Origin: Paracoccus amoyensis
GTDB taxonomy: Bacteria > Pseudomonadota > Alphaproteobacteria > Rhodobacterales > Rhodobacteraceae
Direction: 5' to 3'
Length of the DNA stretch: 64,000 nucleotides
NCBI RefSeq assembly: GCF_014490725.1
Contig: NZ_JACOQL010000003.1
Location: 124,001 to 188,000, forward strand
Shown: positions 39,165 to 48,962 of the stretch, piece after piece
Layout of the letters: each line of letters opens with the position of its first letter
Position numbering within the stretch: the first letter of the stretch is position 1
The notes under the pieces: generated by a model
Database searches by the model: none
What the model saw: only the letters and a program-made list of their open reading frames with translations
What the model was told of the DNA's origin: nothing
Program-made: the position numbers and the translations under genes

Positions 39165-39221
39165 TCCATCTTCTGTGCCTAAATATCCTCGGGGGGTGAA
39201 TTGCGGCCCCCAAGGACGCAA

Positions 39222-39247
39222 GAGGGGGCGCGAGCGCCCCCTTTTTC
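39222..39247. terminator. Strong hairpin after the lytic transglycosylase gene
   Basis: GGGGGCGC (39224-39231), GA, GCGCCCCC (39234-39241) with an A on the left and a TTTTT run on the right. It closes the lpd transcript and also faces the convergent aldolase gene. The preceding bases from 39180 have a run like the GC-rich element near sdhB. Confidence 0.85.
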
Positions 39248-39268
39248 ATTCACAATCAAACAGGTTGC

Positions 39269-40194
39269 TTACGCACCCTTATAGATATCCACCAGCTTTT
39301 GCAGCATATCCAGTGCATCTTCGCGCGAACGCTGAAAACTGTTGCGCCCGATGATCGAGCCATTGCCGCCGCCGTCACGGATCGCACGGGCATCGTCATA
39401 AACCGCATCCGCGCCTTTCGCGGCACCGCCCGAAAAGACCACGATGCGGCGCCCGTTGAACGATGCCTGCATGCAATGCTTGACGCGTGCAGCCTGTGTC
39501 GCGACGTCAATCTTCTGCGCCTCATAGACCTTCTTGGCCTCGGGCAGTTCCAGATGATCGGTCGACAGTTTGATCTTGATGATATGCGCGCCCAGCAGGG
39601 CCGCGATCTGTGCGGCATAGGCCGCGATGTCGATGGCGGTTTCGCCGTCTTTGCTGATCGCTTCGCCACGCGGATAGGACCAGATGACACTGGCGATCCC
39701 TTTGGCCGCCGCTTCCTGACGCATGGCCGAGATTTCCTCGAACATGCTCAGCGCCATGTCCGACCCCGGATAGATCGTGAACCCGATGGCCGAGCGCCAA
39801 GGCGCAGAGCGTCGTCCACGCTTGCCGTGATGGCCTGGTTCTTGCCCGCCGTATCAGACATCAGCGAATTGGCCGAATTGACCTTCAGGATCGTCGGAAT
39901 CTGACCGGCAAACGTATCGGCCCCGGCCTCGATCATGCCCAGCGGCGCGGCATAGGCATTCAGGCCCGCGTCGATTGCCAGCTGGTAATGATAATGGGGG
40001 TCATAGCCGGCCGGGTTCGGCGCAAAGCTGCGCGCCGGGCCATGCTCGAAACCCTGATCGACCGGCAGAATGATCATCTTGCCGGTGCCAGCCAGCTTGC
40101 CCGTCATCAGCATCCGCGCCAACTGCGCCTTCACGCCAGGATTTTCGCCTTCGTAATTGGCCAGGATTTTCCGAACCGTATCGGTCATCTGCAT
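39269..40194 (-). pseudogene. Class I fructose-bisphosphate aldolase, frameshifted
   Basis: The gene starts at an ATG at 40194 (MQMTDTVRKILANYEG) and reads as a class I (DhnA/FbaB-like) aldolase through QIPTILKVNSANSLMSD. The frame then breaks near 39791-39798 and resumes in another frame with AIGFTIYPGSDMALSMFEE, ending at 39269. Restoring one base (GGC-GCC-TCG) gives about 308 residues, the expected length. The two halves are otherwise intact, with IKIKLSTDHLELPEAKK and FSGGAAKGADAVYDD. Either a true frameshift or a sequence error. The enzyme splits fructose 1,6-bisphosphate, which fits the pgk gene near by. Confidence 0.82.
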
Positions 40195-40401
40195 TGAAGC
40201 ACTCCACTCTGTTTGGCGGCTGCATAGCATGGAGGTGACCAGAGACAACGCTGGTGACGCTAACATGCGATAACAATAGCGGAAACAAGCCCACTCGCAT
40301 CCACAAAGATGAATAAAATCTTAATTTCAAATCATTGGCGATATCGCGTGGCTTGGCACATAGCTGAGAGCGAGGACTGAGTTTTACCCAAAGGAGGTAT
40401 C

Positions 40402-40971
40402 ATGTTCATGAATTCAAACCTCACGCTTCAACATCTTTCGCTGTTCGGCGGGATGACCAATGCAATCTCAACCGAAATCGGCGGGGATCAGCGCAGCATT
40501 TTTGTCCGGCCCATCATCGCGGCGGGTGAGGCAAACGGATATGAGGCGTCAGAGTATACGGCGGTATCGCCCGCGGTGAAATTACCTGCTGACTATAGCG
40601 GCTGGTTACAGTCGACGCGCGATTACAGTGATGCGACAGCACAGTCGCAATCTGCCGGTGTCGTTGCAGAGGCTGCATCCACGGCTGTATCGACAGATGC
40701 TGCCAGCGCAGAGCAGACCGTTCCTGCAGCAACGGTAACGGAACCCGCGACGGAAACGGTGGCAGCTATTTCCGATACAGCATCTGCGGTGACGGACACC
40801 GTTGCGACGTCGGCCACCACCACGACTGCGGAAACGATGTCTCAGACGGGATCGAACGCAACCTCGGCAACGTCAAATGTGGTCGTCGTGACCACTCCGG
40901 CGAACAATACCGGCAGCAACAATTCCGGCGGACTGCTTGGCGGATTGCTGCGCGGATTGTTCGGGCGCTGA
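40402..40971 (+). CDS. Unknown Ala/Thr-rich protein
   Basis: 189 residues; its ATG follows AAAGGAGG, one of the strongest ribosome sites in the window. The N-terminal third is mixed (MNSNLTLQHLSLFGGMTNAI), residues about 75-160 are nearly all Ala, Thr, Ser and Val, and the end is GGLLGGLLRGLFGR, a Gly-Leu amphipathic tail. There is no signal peptide or known domain. A well-placed terminator follows. The composition suggests an extended or self-associating protein, but I cannot name a role. Confidence 0.6.
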   Translation: MFMNSNLTLQHLSLFGGMTNAISTEIGGDQRSIFVRPIIAAGEANGYEASEYTAVSPAVKLPADYSGWLQSTRDYSDATAQSQSAGVVAEAASTAVSTDAASAEQTVPAATVTEPATETVAAISDTASAVTDTVATSATTTTAETMSQTGSNATSATSNVVVVTTPANNTGSNNSGGLLGGLLRGLFGR

Positions 40972-40991
40972 CAAAGCTCATCCTGGAAACC

Positions 40992-41021
40992 AAACGGGGC
41001 GATATCTGTCGCCCCGTTTTT
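40992..41021. terminator. Bidirectional terminator between the unknown gene and pgk
   Basis: AAACGGGGCGA (40992-41002), loop TATCTG, TCGCCCCGTTT (41009-41019) followed by TT. The A-run on the left and T-run on the right let it serve both the rightward gene and the leftward pgk gene. Confidence 0.9.
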
Positions 41022-41040
41022 CGTTTGCATTGCCGAACGC

Positions 41041-42243
41041 TTACTTGCCCGGTTTCTTCAACGCCTGCACACCGGGCAGATCCTTGCCTTCCATCCATTC
41101 AAGGAACGCCCCACCGGCGGTCGAGATGAAGGTGAAGTCATCGGCCACGCCAGCCTTGTTCAATGCGGCAACGGTATCGCCACCCCCCGCGACCGAAATC
41201 AGACGTCCCTCGCGGGTCAGCTGTGCCGCCTTGCGGGCAGCCGCATTGGTCGCTGCATCAAACGGCTCGATTTCGAACGCGCCCAAGGGGCCGTTCCAGA
41301 TCAGTGTCTTGCACAGCTCCATCGACTCGCCCAAAGCGGCAACGGTTTTCGGTCCCGCATCCAGAATCATTGCATCAGCCGGACATTGATCGACGGGCAG
41401 CGTCTCGCTTGGCGCACCTGCCCTGAACTCGCGTGCAACGACAATGTCTTGCGGCAGCAGGATGGTGCAGCCGGTCTGCGCCGCCTTTTCCATGATCGCG
41501 CGGGCCGTGTCGGCCATGTCGCGTTCCGCAAGCGACTTTCCGACCTCGATCCCCTTGGCGACCAGAAAAGTGTTGGCCATGCCGCCGCCGATCGCCAGAT
41601 TGTCAACTTTTTCGACCAGATTCATCAAGAGATCCAGCTTGGTCGATACCTTGGCGCCCCCAACCACCGCGATCACCGGGCGGTGCGGATTGCCAAGCGC
41701 CGCATCCAGCGCCTTCAATTCGGCTTCCATCAGGCGTCCGGCACCTGCGGACAGCAGATCAGCCAGACCCGTGGTCGAGGCGTGCGCACGGTGGGCGGCC
41801 GAAAATGCGTCGTTGATAAAGGCCCCGCCAAGCGCCGCGATCGACGCGGCAAAGGTCGGATCGTTCTTTTCTTCACCCTCGTAGAACCGGGTGTTTTCCA
41901 TCAGCGCGACATCACCGGGCTTCAGTGCAGCGACCACACGCTTTGCCGGACCACCGATCAGTTCGTCACTGAACGCGACCGGCTGCCCCAGTGCGGCCTC
42001 CAGCGCGGGCAGGATTTGCTTCAGGCTCATGCTTTCGACGCGCTGACCTTTCGGACGATCAAAATGCGCCAGCAGAACCGGGATGCCGCCTTTGGCCTGA
42101 ATATCCTTGACCGTTGGCACGATCTTGTCGATCCGGGTCGTGTCGGTGACGCGACCATTTTCCATTGGAACATTCAGATCGACGCGGGTCAGCACGACTT
42201 TGCCATCCAGATCCATGTCATCAATCGTATTGAAATCCGCCAT
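41041..42243 (-). CDS. pgk: Phosphoglycerate kinase
   Basis: 400 residues from the ATG at 42243 ([11 protein letters not shown]), after AAAGGACG. The family pattern is plain: [37 protein letters not shown], a middle [15 protein letters not shown] and the ATP-binding end [14 protein letters not shown]. It catalyses 1,3-bisphosphoglycerate + ADP to 3-phosphoglycerate + ATP. It diverges from the first cyclophilin gene. Confidence 0.97.
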   Translation of the reverse strand: MADFNTIDDMDLDGKVVLTRVDLNVPMENGRVTDTTRIDKIVPTVKDIQAKGGIPVLLAHFDRPKGQRVESMSLKQILPALEAALGQPVAFSDELIGGPAKRVVAALKPGDVALMENTRFYEGEEKNDPTFAASIAALGGAFINDAFSAAHRAHASTTGLADLLSAGAGRLMEAELKALDAALGNPHRPVIAVVGGAKVSTKLDLLMNLVEKVDNLAIGGGMANTFLVAKGIEVGKSLAERDMADTARAIMEKAAQTGCTILLPQDIVVAREFRAGAPSETLPVDQCPADAMILDAGPKTVAALGESMELCKTLIWNGPLGAFEIEPFDAATNAAARKAAQLTREGRLISVAGGGDTVAALNKAGVADDFTFISTAGGAFLEWMEGKDLPGVQALKKPGK

Positions 42244-42425
42244 CTCGCGTCCTTTCGGGGTGAATGTTTTGAATAGGCTTGTCCCGCATGGGCGCGGCGG
42301 CGTCAACAGTGCCGGCAACGTGAGGCATGATGACGCCTGCGTGATAAACCTTTGAGGTCGTCGCGCGTTGCACCTGTGTTCGCAAACGCCTAAATCAACA
42401 AGTGAACGTGGCAAAGGAGGGCCGC

Positions 42426-42935
42426 ATGGCCGATATCAAAGACCCCGAAAACACCATCATCATCGAGCTGAAGGACGGCCCGGTTGTGATCGAGTTGCTG
42501 CCCGACGTGGCGCCCAAACATTCCGAGCGCATGAAAGAGCTGGCCCGCGCAGGCGCATATGACAATGTCGCCTTCCATCGCGTGATCGACGGCTTCATGG
42601 CCCAGACCGGCGACGTAGCCCATGCCAATATGGAAAAGGACTACAATCCGGGCCGCGCCGGCACCGGCGCATCAGACCTGCCCGACCTTCCTGCTGAATT
42701 TTCCAAACTGCCGCATTCGCGCGGCACGTTGGGCGCTGCGCGTTCGCAGAACCCGAACAGCGCCAACAGCCAGTTCTTCATCAACTTCAAGGACAACGAC
42801 TTCCTGAACGGCCAATATACCGTTTATGGGCGCGTGATTGACGGGATGGAGCATGTCGACAAGATCGTCCGTGGCGAACCGCCAGCATCGCCCGACCGCA
42901 TGATCTCAGTCAAGGTGGCTGCCGATGTTCAGTAA
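42426..42935 (+). CDS. Cytoplasmic peptidyl-prolyl cis-trans isomerase (cyclophilin)
   Basis: 169 residues from the ATG at 42426, following AAAGGAGG. The cyclophilin core is visible in [14 protein letters not shown] and [14 protein letters not shown]. There is no signal peptide, so it is a cytoplasmic PPIase that helps protein folding. Its stop overlaps the next cyclophilin gene by 11 bases, so the pair is co-translated. Confidence 0.93.
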   Translation: MADIKDPENTIIIELKDGPVVIELLPDVAPKHSERMKELARAGAYDNVAFHRVIDGFMAQTGDVAHANMEKDYNPGRAGTGASDLPDLPAEFSKLPHSRGTLGAARSQNPNSANSQFFINFKDNDFLNGQYTVYGRVIDGMEHVDKIVRGEPPASPDRMISVKVAADVQ

Positions 42936-43521
42936 ATACCTGCTGGTCCCGGCCCTTGCGCTGACGGCAACCGCGGCCGTTGCGCAGGACGCGCCGACGC
43001 ATGCTGATGGCCCCGGCCCGAACATGGTGATAGAGGTCGCAGCGGCTGACGGCACGCCCAAAGGCACGATCACGCTTGATCTGCTGGCGGACAAGGCGCC
43101 GAACCACGTCGCTCGTCTGGTCGAACTGGCCAAGGCTGGCGACTATGATGGCGTCGTCTTTCACCGCGTGATCGAGGGGTTCATGGCCCAAACCGGCGAC
43201 GTGGAACATGGCAAGCAGGCTGGCGATCTGTCGCGGGCGGGCATGGGCGGTTCCAGCAAGCCCGATCTTGAGGCCGAGTTCAACGAAACCTCGTTCGACG
43301 CGGGCACGGTCGGCATGGCGCGTGCGCAAGATCCCAACAGCGCCAACAGTCAATTCTTCATCGACCTGGCGCCGGCCCCCTTCCTTGATGGTCAATATAC
43401 CGTCGTCGGTCAGTTGATCGATGGCTGGGATGTCCTGAACCAGATCAAAAAGGGCGATGCCGCCGCGAATGGTTCGGTGCAAGAGCCCGACTACATGTCC
43501 AAGGTCACCATCGTCGAATAA
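42925..43521 (+). CDS. Periplasmic peptidyl-prolyl cis-trans isomerase (cyclophilin)
   Basis: 198 residues with an N-terminal signal peptide ([21 protein letters not shown]), so it is exported. The catalytic pattern [14 protein letters not shown] and [14 protein letters not shown] matches its upstream paralog. The tandem pair thus serves both sides of the membrane. A hairpin terminator follows 26 bases after the stop. Confidence 0.92.
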   Translation: MFSKYLLVPALALTATAAVAQDAPTHADGPGPNMVIEVAAADGTPKGTITLDLLADKAPNHVARLVELAKAGDYDGVVFHRVIEGFMAQTGDVEHGKQAGDLSRAGMGGSSKPDLEAEFNETSFDAGTVGMARAQDPNSANSQFFIDLAPAPFLDGQYTVVGQLIDGWDVLNQIKKGDAAANGSVQEPDYMSKVTIVE

Positions 43522-43547
43522 TCGCGACGTCATTGGACAAAATCAGC

Positions 43548-43573
43548 AAAAGGGGGCCTTGCGCCCCCTTTTT
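43548..43573 (+). terminator. Rho-independent terminator after the cyclophilin pair
   Basis: AAAAGGGGGC, loop CTTGC, GCCCCCTTTTT: a perfect 10-bp stem with a T-run. Confidence 0.92.
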
Positions 43574-43616
43574 CGCACTTGCGGCATGACTGGCGCGATG
43601 CCTATCTTCCACAATC

Positions 43617-46160
43617 ATGGATATGCGCGACAGCCCCGATCTGACCGAAATCACCCCCTCGGCGGGGATTGAACGCCATCACCACGGATGGCGGGCGAAA
43701 TGCCTGCAACGTCTGATCCGGCTTGAGTTGCCGGTTCCGCGCAGTTTTGCCATTCCCGCCTCGACCGTGGCCGGTATCGCCAGCGGTCGACGCATCCCGC
43801 TGCCCGAACTGCGTGCGCTGTTTTCTCAGGATAACCGGTTGGTCAGCGTTCGCCCTTCGGCGGTCATGCCTGAATGGGGCGGGCCACGCACGGTGCTGAA
43901 CGTCGGCATCAATGACGACACCCATACGGCGATGTCGAAATCTATCGGCGGCGCAAACGCCGATGCGATTTATCTGGATTTTGTCCAAAGCTACGCCATC
44001 AACATTGCGCGTCTGGACCCCGACATGTTCACGCAGGACGGGCCGGGTGCGCTGGCACAGGCTTTGCACCTGTATCACGACCAGATGGACGAACCCTTCC
44101 CCCAGGACCCGGGCACCCAACTGGCCGAGGTTTTGCGGTCCATGTCACGGGCATGGGACGGCCCGACAGCGCGCCTGCTGCGTCAGGCAAAGGGCGCCCC
44201 GGCAGATGCACCCCTTGGGTTGGTCGTCCAGGATATGGCCCCTGCCCTTGGTCCTGGCCTGTGCGGATCAGGCACTATTCAGTTCATCGACCCGGTCAGC
44301 GGCGCACCCCGCATCACCGGGCGTTTCCGTCGCCAATCACAGGGCGCAACAGCCGGTCAGGACGTCGAGACATTTTATCTGGTCAAGGATGACCGCGGTT
44401 CATCGCTGGAAGACGTCGCACCAGAGCTTTTCGGTGATCTGGTGGCATATGGAACCGCCACCCGTGCGCGGCTGCGCGAAGAAATGCAGATCGAATTTGT
44501 CATCAACAATGGCAATATCTCGATCATCGATGCGACGCGGGTGCAGCGTTCATCCCGTGCCAATGTCCGGGTGGCTGTCGCGATGGCGCGCAACAAGATC
44601 ATTACAACGGCCGAAGCCGTGATGCGGGTCGAACCGCGCGCACTGGCCGATCTGTTACACCATCAGGTCGATCCGGGCGCCCCGCGTCACGTTATTGCGC
44701 GTGGCATCAATGCCAGTCCGGGGGCGGCAACTGGCAAGATCGTCTTTACCACAACCGATGCACAGGCGGCCGCGGCACGTGACGAGGCCTGTATCCTGAT
44801 CCGTCGCGAAACCAGTCCCGAAGATATCCGTGGGATGCATGCCGCTGTTGCGGTTCTGACAGAACGCGGCGGCACCTCCAGCCATGCGGCGGTGATTGCG
44901 CGTGGGCTGGGCAAGCCCTGCATCGTCGGAGCAACAGGAATCAACATCGATCTGCGCCATCGCAGGGTCAAATTTGGCAGCGAGGTGCTGGAAGAAGGTG
45001 ACGAAATCACCGTCGACGGCACCTCGGGCGAGGTTTTGGCCGGGCGTGTCACGCTGCTGGGCCCGGCCTTGGATGACAGTTTCAATCAACTGCTGGACTG
45101 GGCGGATCAGGAAAGCGACATCGTGGTTCGCGCCAATGCCGATACGCCCGAAGATGCGCGAATGGCCCAGACCTTCAAGGCGCAAGGCATCGGTCTGTGT
45201 CGCACCGAGCATATGTTCTTTGACGCGAACCGCCTGCCCGCAATGCGCGAGATGATCTTTGCCGACACGCCGGATGATCGTCGTCTGGCGCTGGAGCGCA
45301 TTTTGCCGATGCAGCGGCAGGATTTCCGCGAATTGTTCGAAATCATGGCGGGGTTGCCCGTCACCATTCGTCTGTTCGACCCGCCTTTGCATGAATTTTT
45401 GCCACATGATCGCGAAGGTATTCGTGAACTGGCAGAATCATTGGACCTGCCCCTGTCGGATGTGACCCGCCGGGTTGATGCGTTGTCAGAGTTCAACCCG
45501 ATGCTGGGAATGCGCGGCGTTCGCCTGGGGATCACCGTTCCGGAAATCTATGACATGCAGGCCCGCGCGATCTTCGAGGCGGCGATTGATGCCGCCGCAA
45601 GGACGGGTCAGCCCATCGTCCCGGAAATCATGATCCCGCTGGTCAGCGCCGTGCGAGAGGTCGAGATCGTCAAGAACCGCATCGACGCCGTCGCGGCCGA
45701 GGTGCGCAACGTCCACCGCATCGATTTCGACTACAGGCTTGGGGTGATGGTCGAAACACCGCGCGCGACGCTGCGGGCCGGAGAAATTGCCGAGCATCTT
45801 TCATTCCTGTCCTTCGGCACAAATGACCTGACGCAAATGACCTATGGCTTGTCGCGCGATGATGCGGGCCGCTTCATGGGCATTTATGTTGGTCAGGGTG
45901 TCTATTCCGAAGACCCGTTCCACATTCTGGATCAGGATGGCGTGGGCGAATTGGTCCTGACCGGTGTCCAAAGGGCACGGCAGACCAATCCCCAGATCAT
46001 CTTGTCCGTATGCGGCGAACATGGCGGCAATCCTGAATCCATCGCGTTTTGTCATGCCGCCGGCGTGGACTATGTCTCTTGCTCACCCTTCCGGGTTCCT
46101 GTGGCCAGACTGGCCGCCGCGCAGGCAACAATTCAGGCGAAATCGAAAACGAACCATTAA
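43617..46160 (+). CDS. PEP-utilizing enzyme related to pyruvate phosphate dikinase, with altered ATP site
   Basis: 847 residues. The middle and C-terminal domains look intact: swivelling phosphohistidine H423 in GGTSSHAAVIARG, a PEP/pyruvate barrel with RLFDPPLHEFLPH, NPMLGMRGVRLGI, FGTNDLTQMTYG and catalytic C799 in LSVCGEHGGNP. The N-terminal ATP-grasp region is altered. The usual GGKGAxL loop with its Lys is replaced by HGWRAKCLQRL, and the ATP-binding QTR reads ATR (IIDATRVQ). It is about 40 residues shorter than usual PPDK. It may use another nucleotide or work only as a phosphotransfer protein; a weak but real PPDK is also possible. Confidence 0.82.
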   Translation: MDMRDSPDLTEITPSAGIERHHHGWRAKCLQRLIRLELPVPRSFAIPASTVAGIASGRRIPLPELRALFSQDNRLVSVRPSAVMPEWGGPRTVLNVGINDDTHTAMSKSIGGANADAIYLDFVQSYAINIARLDPDMFTQDGPGALAQALHLYHDQMDEPFPQDPGTQLAEVLRSMSRAWDGPTARLLRQAKGAPADAPLGLVVQDMAPALGPGLCGSGTIQFIDPVSGAPRITGRFRRQSQGATAGQDVETFYLVKDDRGSSLEDVAPELFGDLVAYGTATRARLREEMQIEFVINNGNISIIDATRVQRSSRANVRVAVAMARNKIITTAEAVMRVEPRALADLLHHQVDPGAPRHVIARGINASPGAATGKIVFTTTDAQAAAARDEACILIRRETSPEDIRGMHAAVAVLTERGGTSSHAAVIARGLGKPCIVGATGINIDLRHRRVKFGSEVLEEGDEITVDGTSGEVLAGRVTLLGPALDDSFNQLLDWADQESDIVVRANADTPEDARMAQTFKAQGIGLCRTEHMFFDANRLPAMREMIFADTPDDRRLALERILPMQRQDFRELFEIMAGLPVTIRLFDPPLHEFLPHDREGIRELAESLDLPLSDVTRRVDALSEFNPMLGMRGVRLGITVPEIYDMQARAIFEAAIDAAARTGQPIVPEIMIPLVSAVREVEIVKNRIDAVAAEVRNVHRIDFDYRLGVMVETPRATLRAGEIAEHLSFLSFGTNDLTQMTYGLSRDDAGRFMGIYVGQGVYSEDPFHILDQDGVGELVLTGVQRARQTNPQIILSVCGEHGGNPESIAFCHAAGVDYVSCSPFRVPVARLAAAQATIQAKSKTNH

Positions 46161-46466
46161 GTCTGGAATTTTGTGATGATTCGCTGAATTCGTCGATTTT
46201 TTTCAACTTCAAGTTGCTGAAAATAGGGCCGAATCGGTCATTTATCGCGTCCTCCGCGCCAAAACTCGCCAGTTCAGCAAAATCTTGTCGGCAGCTTTCT
46301 GCCGGAAATAGCCAGTTTCCGCGAAACCAGACGCCTCACGCCCCTGTGTCATGGTTCGCGGCTTCGGAAAAATCCTAATCATCTTTCTGGAAAAAGATGG
46401 CGGTCATCTGCTCGCGACCGCGTCACCTTTACGACCTGTCAATCTGACGCGGTTATAGGAATAAAG
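46161..46466. other. 306-base noncoding interval
   Basis: No gene is seen. It holds CAACTT-C-AAGTTG (about 46203-46215) shortly after a T-run, and CGGCAG-CTTT-CTGCCG (46289-46304). The first may help to end the PPDK-like transcript. The promoter of the next gene must lie in the right half. Confidence 0.6.
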
Positions 46467-47135
46467 ATGAAAACGCTGCTTAAGCGGTTCGCGCCGGTTT
46501 GTCTGTGCGCAACTGCCGCACTTACTTTTGCCTCGGCTGCCGCCAATGCGGGCGGAAACGGATCGTTATTCTCATCGGATGCTGGCATCTTCGGTGCTGC
46601 TTCGAATGCGATGGAATTGCCCCGTCCCAAGCCGCTTCTATACACAGATGCCGAACCTGTGAAAGTGGAAAATCTCGTCATTGACGAAGATTATGACGCC
46701 CCGGATGCAAAGCTGTTTTTGGCCAGCACGCGCACCCAATTCAGCGAACAGGATCTGAACTGTTTGTCGGAAGCGGTGTATCACGAAGCGCGTGGTGAAA
46801 GCAGTCAGGGACAGGCCGCAGTGGCCGAGGTCATCCTGAACCGGGTGGACAGCCGCGCATTCCCCCGCACGGTTTGCGGCGTCGTCAATCAGCCCAGCCA
46901 GTTCAGCTATACGATCGGCGGGCCGAAACCGATCCGCAACAAGGCAGCCTATATGCGCGCCCGCAATATCGCGGAAAACGCGCTGGCCGGTGCGCCGCGT
47001 GTTCTGACCGGTGGCGCGACCTATTTCCACACGCCTGCGGTGCGTCCGGCATGGTCGCATCGGTTCCAGCGGACGGCACGTATCGGACAGCACATCTTCT
47101 ACCGCCGTGGCGGTCAGCGCGTCGCCTCGAACTGA
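46467..47135 (+). CDS. Cell-wall hydrolase, SleB-like (Hydrolase_2 domain)
   Basis: 222 residues with a signal peptide of about 28. The C-terminal ~125 residues contain LNCLSEAVYHEARGESSQGQ, ILNRVDSRAFP and GATYFHTPAVRPAW, the SleB/CwlJ-type hydrolase pattern with the catalytic Glu in the first motif. In non-sporulating proteobacteria such enzymes cut peptidoglycan in the periplasm during growth. It stands alone, followed 42 bases later by folB. Confidence 0.87.
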   Translation: MKTLLKRFAPVCLCATAALTFASAAANAGGNGSLFSSDAGIFGAASNAMELPRPKPLLYTDAEPVKVENLVIDEDYDAPDAKLFLASTRTQFSEQDLNCLSEAVYHEARGESSQGQAAVAEVILNRVDSRAFPRTVCGVVNQPSQFSYTIGGPKPIRNKAAYMRARNIAENALAGAPRVLTGGATYFHTPAVRPAWSHRFQRTARIGQHIFYRRGGQRVASN

Positions 47136-47177
47136 TGCGGTGACGACAGGCTTGCCTGTCGTCGGCTTTTGCTGTGA

Positions 47178-47966
47178 ATGACAGCTATGGAAAAGCCCGA
47201 CCGCATTCACCTGAAAGACCTGATCATCGCCGCCGAGATTGGCGCGTTTCAATCCGAACGCGGCCATCCGCAACGGCTGCGCTTCAACATGACCGTTGAT
47301 CTGCGGGATCGCGTTTCGAATACGGAAGATCATGTTGACCATATCCTGTCCTATGATGTGCTGACGCAGGCCATCGACACCGCGCTGGCCGATCAGCGAT
47401 ACAATCTTGTCGAAACGCTGGCTGAAAAAATCGCGGCCGAAGTGTTGGCCCATCGCCAGGCGGCCCGGATCGAAGTCAGCGTCGAGAAGCTGGATCGCGG
47501 GCCGGGCGCGCTTGGTGTGACCATTTCACGAAGCGCCTCGAGCATTCAGGCATCGCAGGCCGTGACGCCATTTCGCGTGATTGTGGGTCAGCCAGCCACC
47601 ATGCCCGATAATGCAGCGGTCATTCTGCCCGCCACCCTGGGGCTGCCTTTACCGACGGGCGGCGATCAGCGACGGATCACCCTGTTGGCGCTGGATCAGG
47701 CCGCATGGGCGCTGGCCGGCCGGATGGGTCTGGAAGTGGCCGAAACCCGGACCGAACTTGACGCGGCCATACGGTCCGAACGCGCCGTGGTCTGGGCTCC
47801 GACGCGGTTGACCGCAGACGCCCCGGAAGCAGGCCAGCAACCGGCAACGCTGGGCCTGTGGCTGGCTCGGCGGCTTGGCGCGCATCGGATCGACTTTGCG
47901 GGAACGAAGGCGGCGCCTGCGCCAATCCCGGATGACTTTCAGATTGCGATCGGTCATATCGACTGA
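47178..47966 (+). CDS. folB: Dihydroneopterin aldolase with C-terminal extension
   Basis: 262 residues from the ATG at 47178; the ATG three codons later may be the true start. Residues about 10-125 are a FolB domain (RIHLKDLIIAAEIGAFQSERG, then YNLVETLAEKIAAEVL and VEKLDRGPGALGVTISR). The last ~130 residues (from about 135) have no match I know; standard FolB is about 120 long. The fold cleaves dihydroneopterin in folate synthesis. It is followed three bases later by folP, so the two folate steps are coupled. Confidence 0.85.
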   Translation: MTAMEKPDRIHLKDLIIAAEIGAFQSERGHPQRLRFNMTVDLRDRVSNTEDHVDHILSYDVLTQAIDTALADQRYNLVETLAEKIAAEVLAHRQAARIEVSVEKLDRGPGALGVTISRSASSIQASQAVTPFRVIVGQPATMPDNAAVILPATLGLPLPTGGDQRRITLLALDQAAWALAGRMGLEVAETRTELDAAIRSERAVVWAPTRLTADAPEAGQQPATLGLWLARRLGAHRIDFAGTKAAPAPIPDDFQIAIGHID

Positions 47967-47969
47967 ACC

Positions 47970-48962
47970 ATGACCGACCGGATCTACTATCGCCCCATTC
48001 CAACAACCGCAGCGGATGCGCGTTATCGCCTAGCAGGAGGGTGGACAGGGTTTACACGCTTCGAAAGATTGCAAAGGGGAGAACTGCCCAAGATCGTCGA
48101 CGACGCCCCCGCCGAGGTCATCGAGGCACTGACGGCACCACGCCCCCCCGTTGCCGGGCTGGACCTGTCACAGCCGGTTGTCATGGGGATCGTCAACGCG
48201 ACACCAGACAGTTTCTCGGACGGAGGCAGCTACGATCCAGTTAAACAGGCCAAACGCCTGTTGCTGGAGGGTGCAGACATTCTGGATGTTGGCGGAGAGT
48301 CGACCCGGCCCGGCGCAGCCGAGGTTCCCGCAGCCGATGAAATCGCCCGCATCCTGCCCGTGATCCGGGCCATCGCTGGCAAGGCACCAATTTCGGTCGA
48401 CACCCGCAAAGCCCAGGTTGCTGCGACCGCGCTGACGACTGGTGCGGCCTTGATCAACGACGTGTCAGGCTATGACTTTGATCCAGACTTGCCCGCGCTG
48501 ATCGCCCAATCTGACGCGCCAATCTGTCTGATGCACGCGCAAGGCCTGCCCGAAAGCATGCAGGACGATCCGCGCTATGGTGACGTTTTACTGGACGTTT
48601 ATGATGCGCTGGAAACCCGTATCCAGCGTGCGGTCGATGCGGGTACCAAGCGCGACCGGATCGTCATTGATCCCGGCATCGGTTTTGGCAAAACGCTGGA
48701 CCATAATCTTGCCATCTTGCGGCGAATTTCGCTGTATCATGGCCTTGGCTGCCCTGTTCTTCTGGGCGTGTCGCGCAAGCGGTTCATTGGCACCATCGGC
48801 CAGACCGATAATGCAACGGAGCGCACGCCTGGCACCTTGGCGGTGACACTGGCGGCCCTGGATCAAGGTGTGCAAATTCATCGCATCCACGACGTAAAAG
48901 ACATTGTTCAGGGGATACGCCTGTGGAGCGCCCTTAAAGAAAAAGAAAAGGTAATGGGATGA
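47970..48962 (+). CDS. folP: Dihydropteroate synthase
   Basis: 330 residues with an N-terminal extension of about 65 residues before the core. The signature [15 protein letters not shown] is at 72-86, with [11 protein letters not shown] and the C-terminal GVSRKRFIG following. It joins 6-hydroxymethyl-dihydropterin and p-aminobenzoate and is the sulfonamide target. Its last codons overlap the glmM start as ATGA. Confidence 0.96.
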   Translation: MTDRIYYRPIPTTAADARYRLAGGWTGFTRFERLQRGELPKIVDDAPAEVIEALTAPRPPVAGLDLSQPVVMGIVNATPDSFSDGGSYDPVKQAKRLLLEGADILDVGGESTRPGAAEVPAADEIARILPVIRAIAGKAPISVDTRKAQVAATALTTGAALINDVSGYDFDPDLPALIAQSDAPICLMHAQGLPESMQDDPRYGDVLLDVYDALETRIQRAVDAGTKRDRIVIDPGIGFGKTLDHNLAILRRISLYHGLGCPVLLGVSRKRFIGTIGQTDNATERTPGTLAVTLAALDQGVQIHRIHDVKDIVQGIRLWSALKEKEKVMG

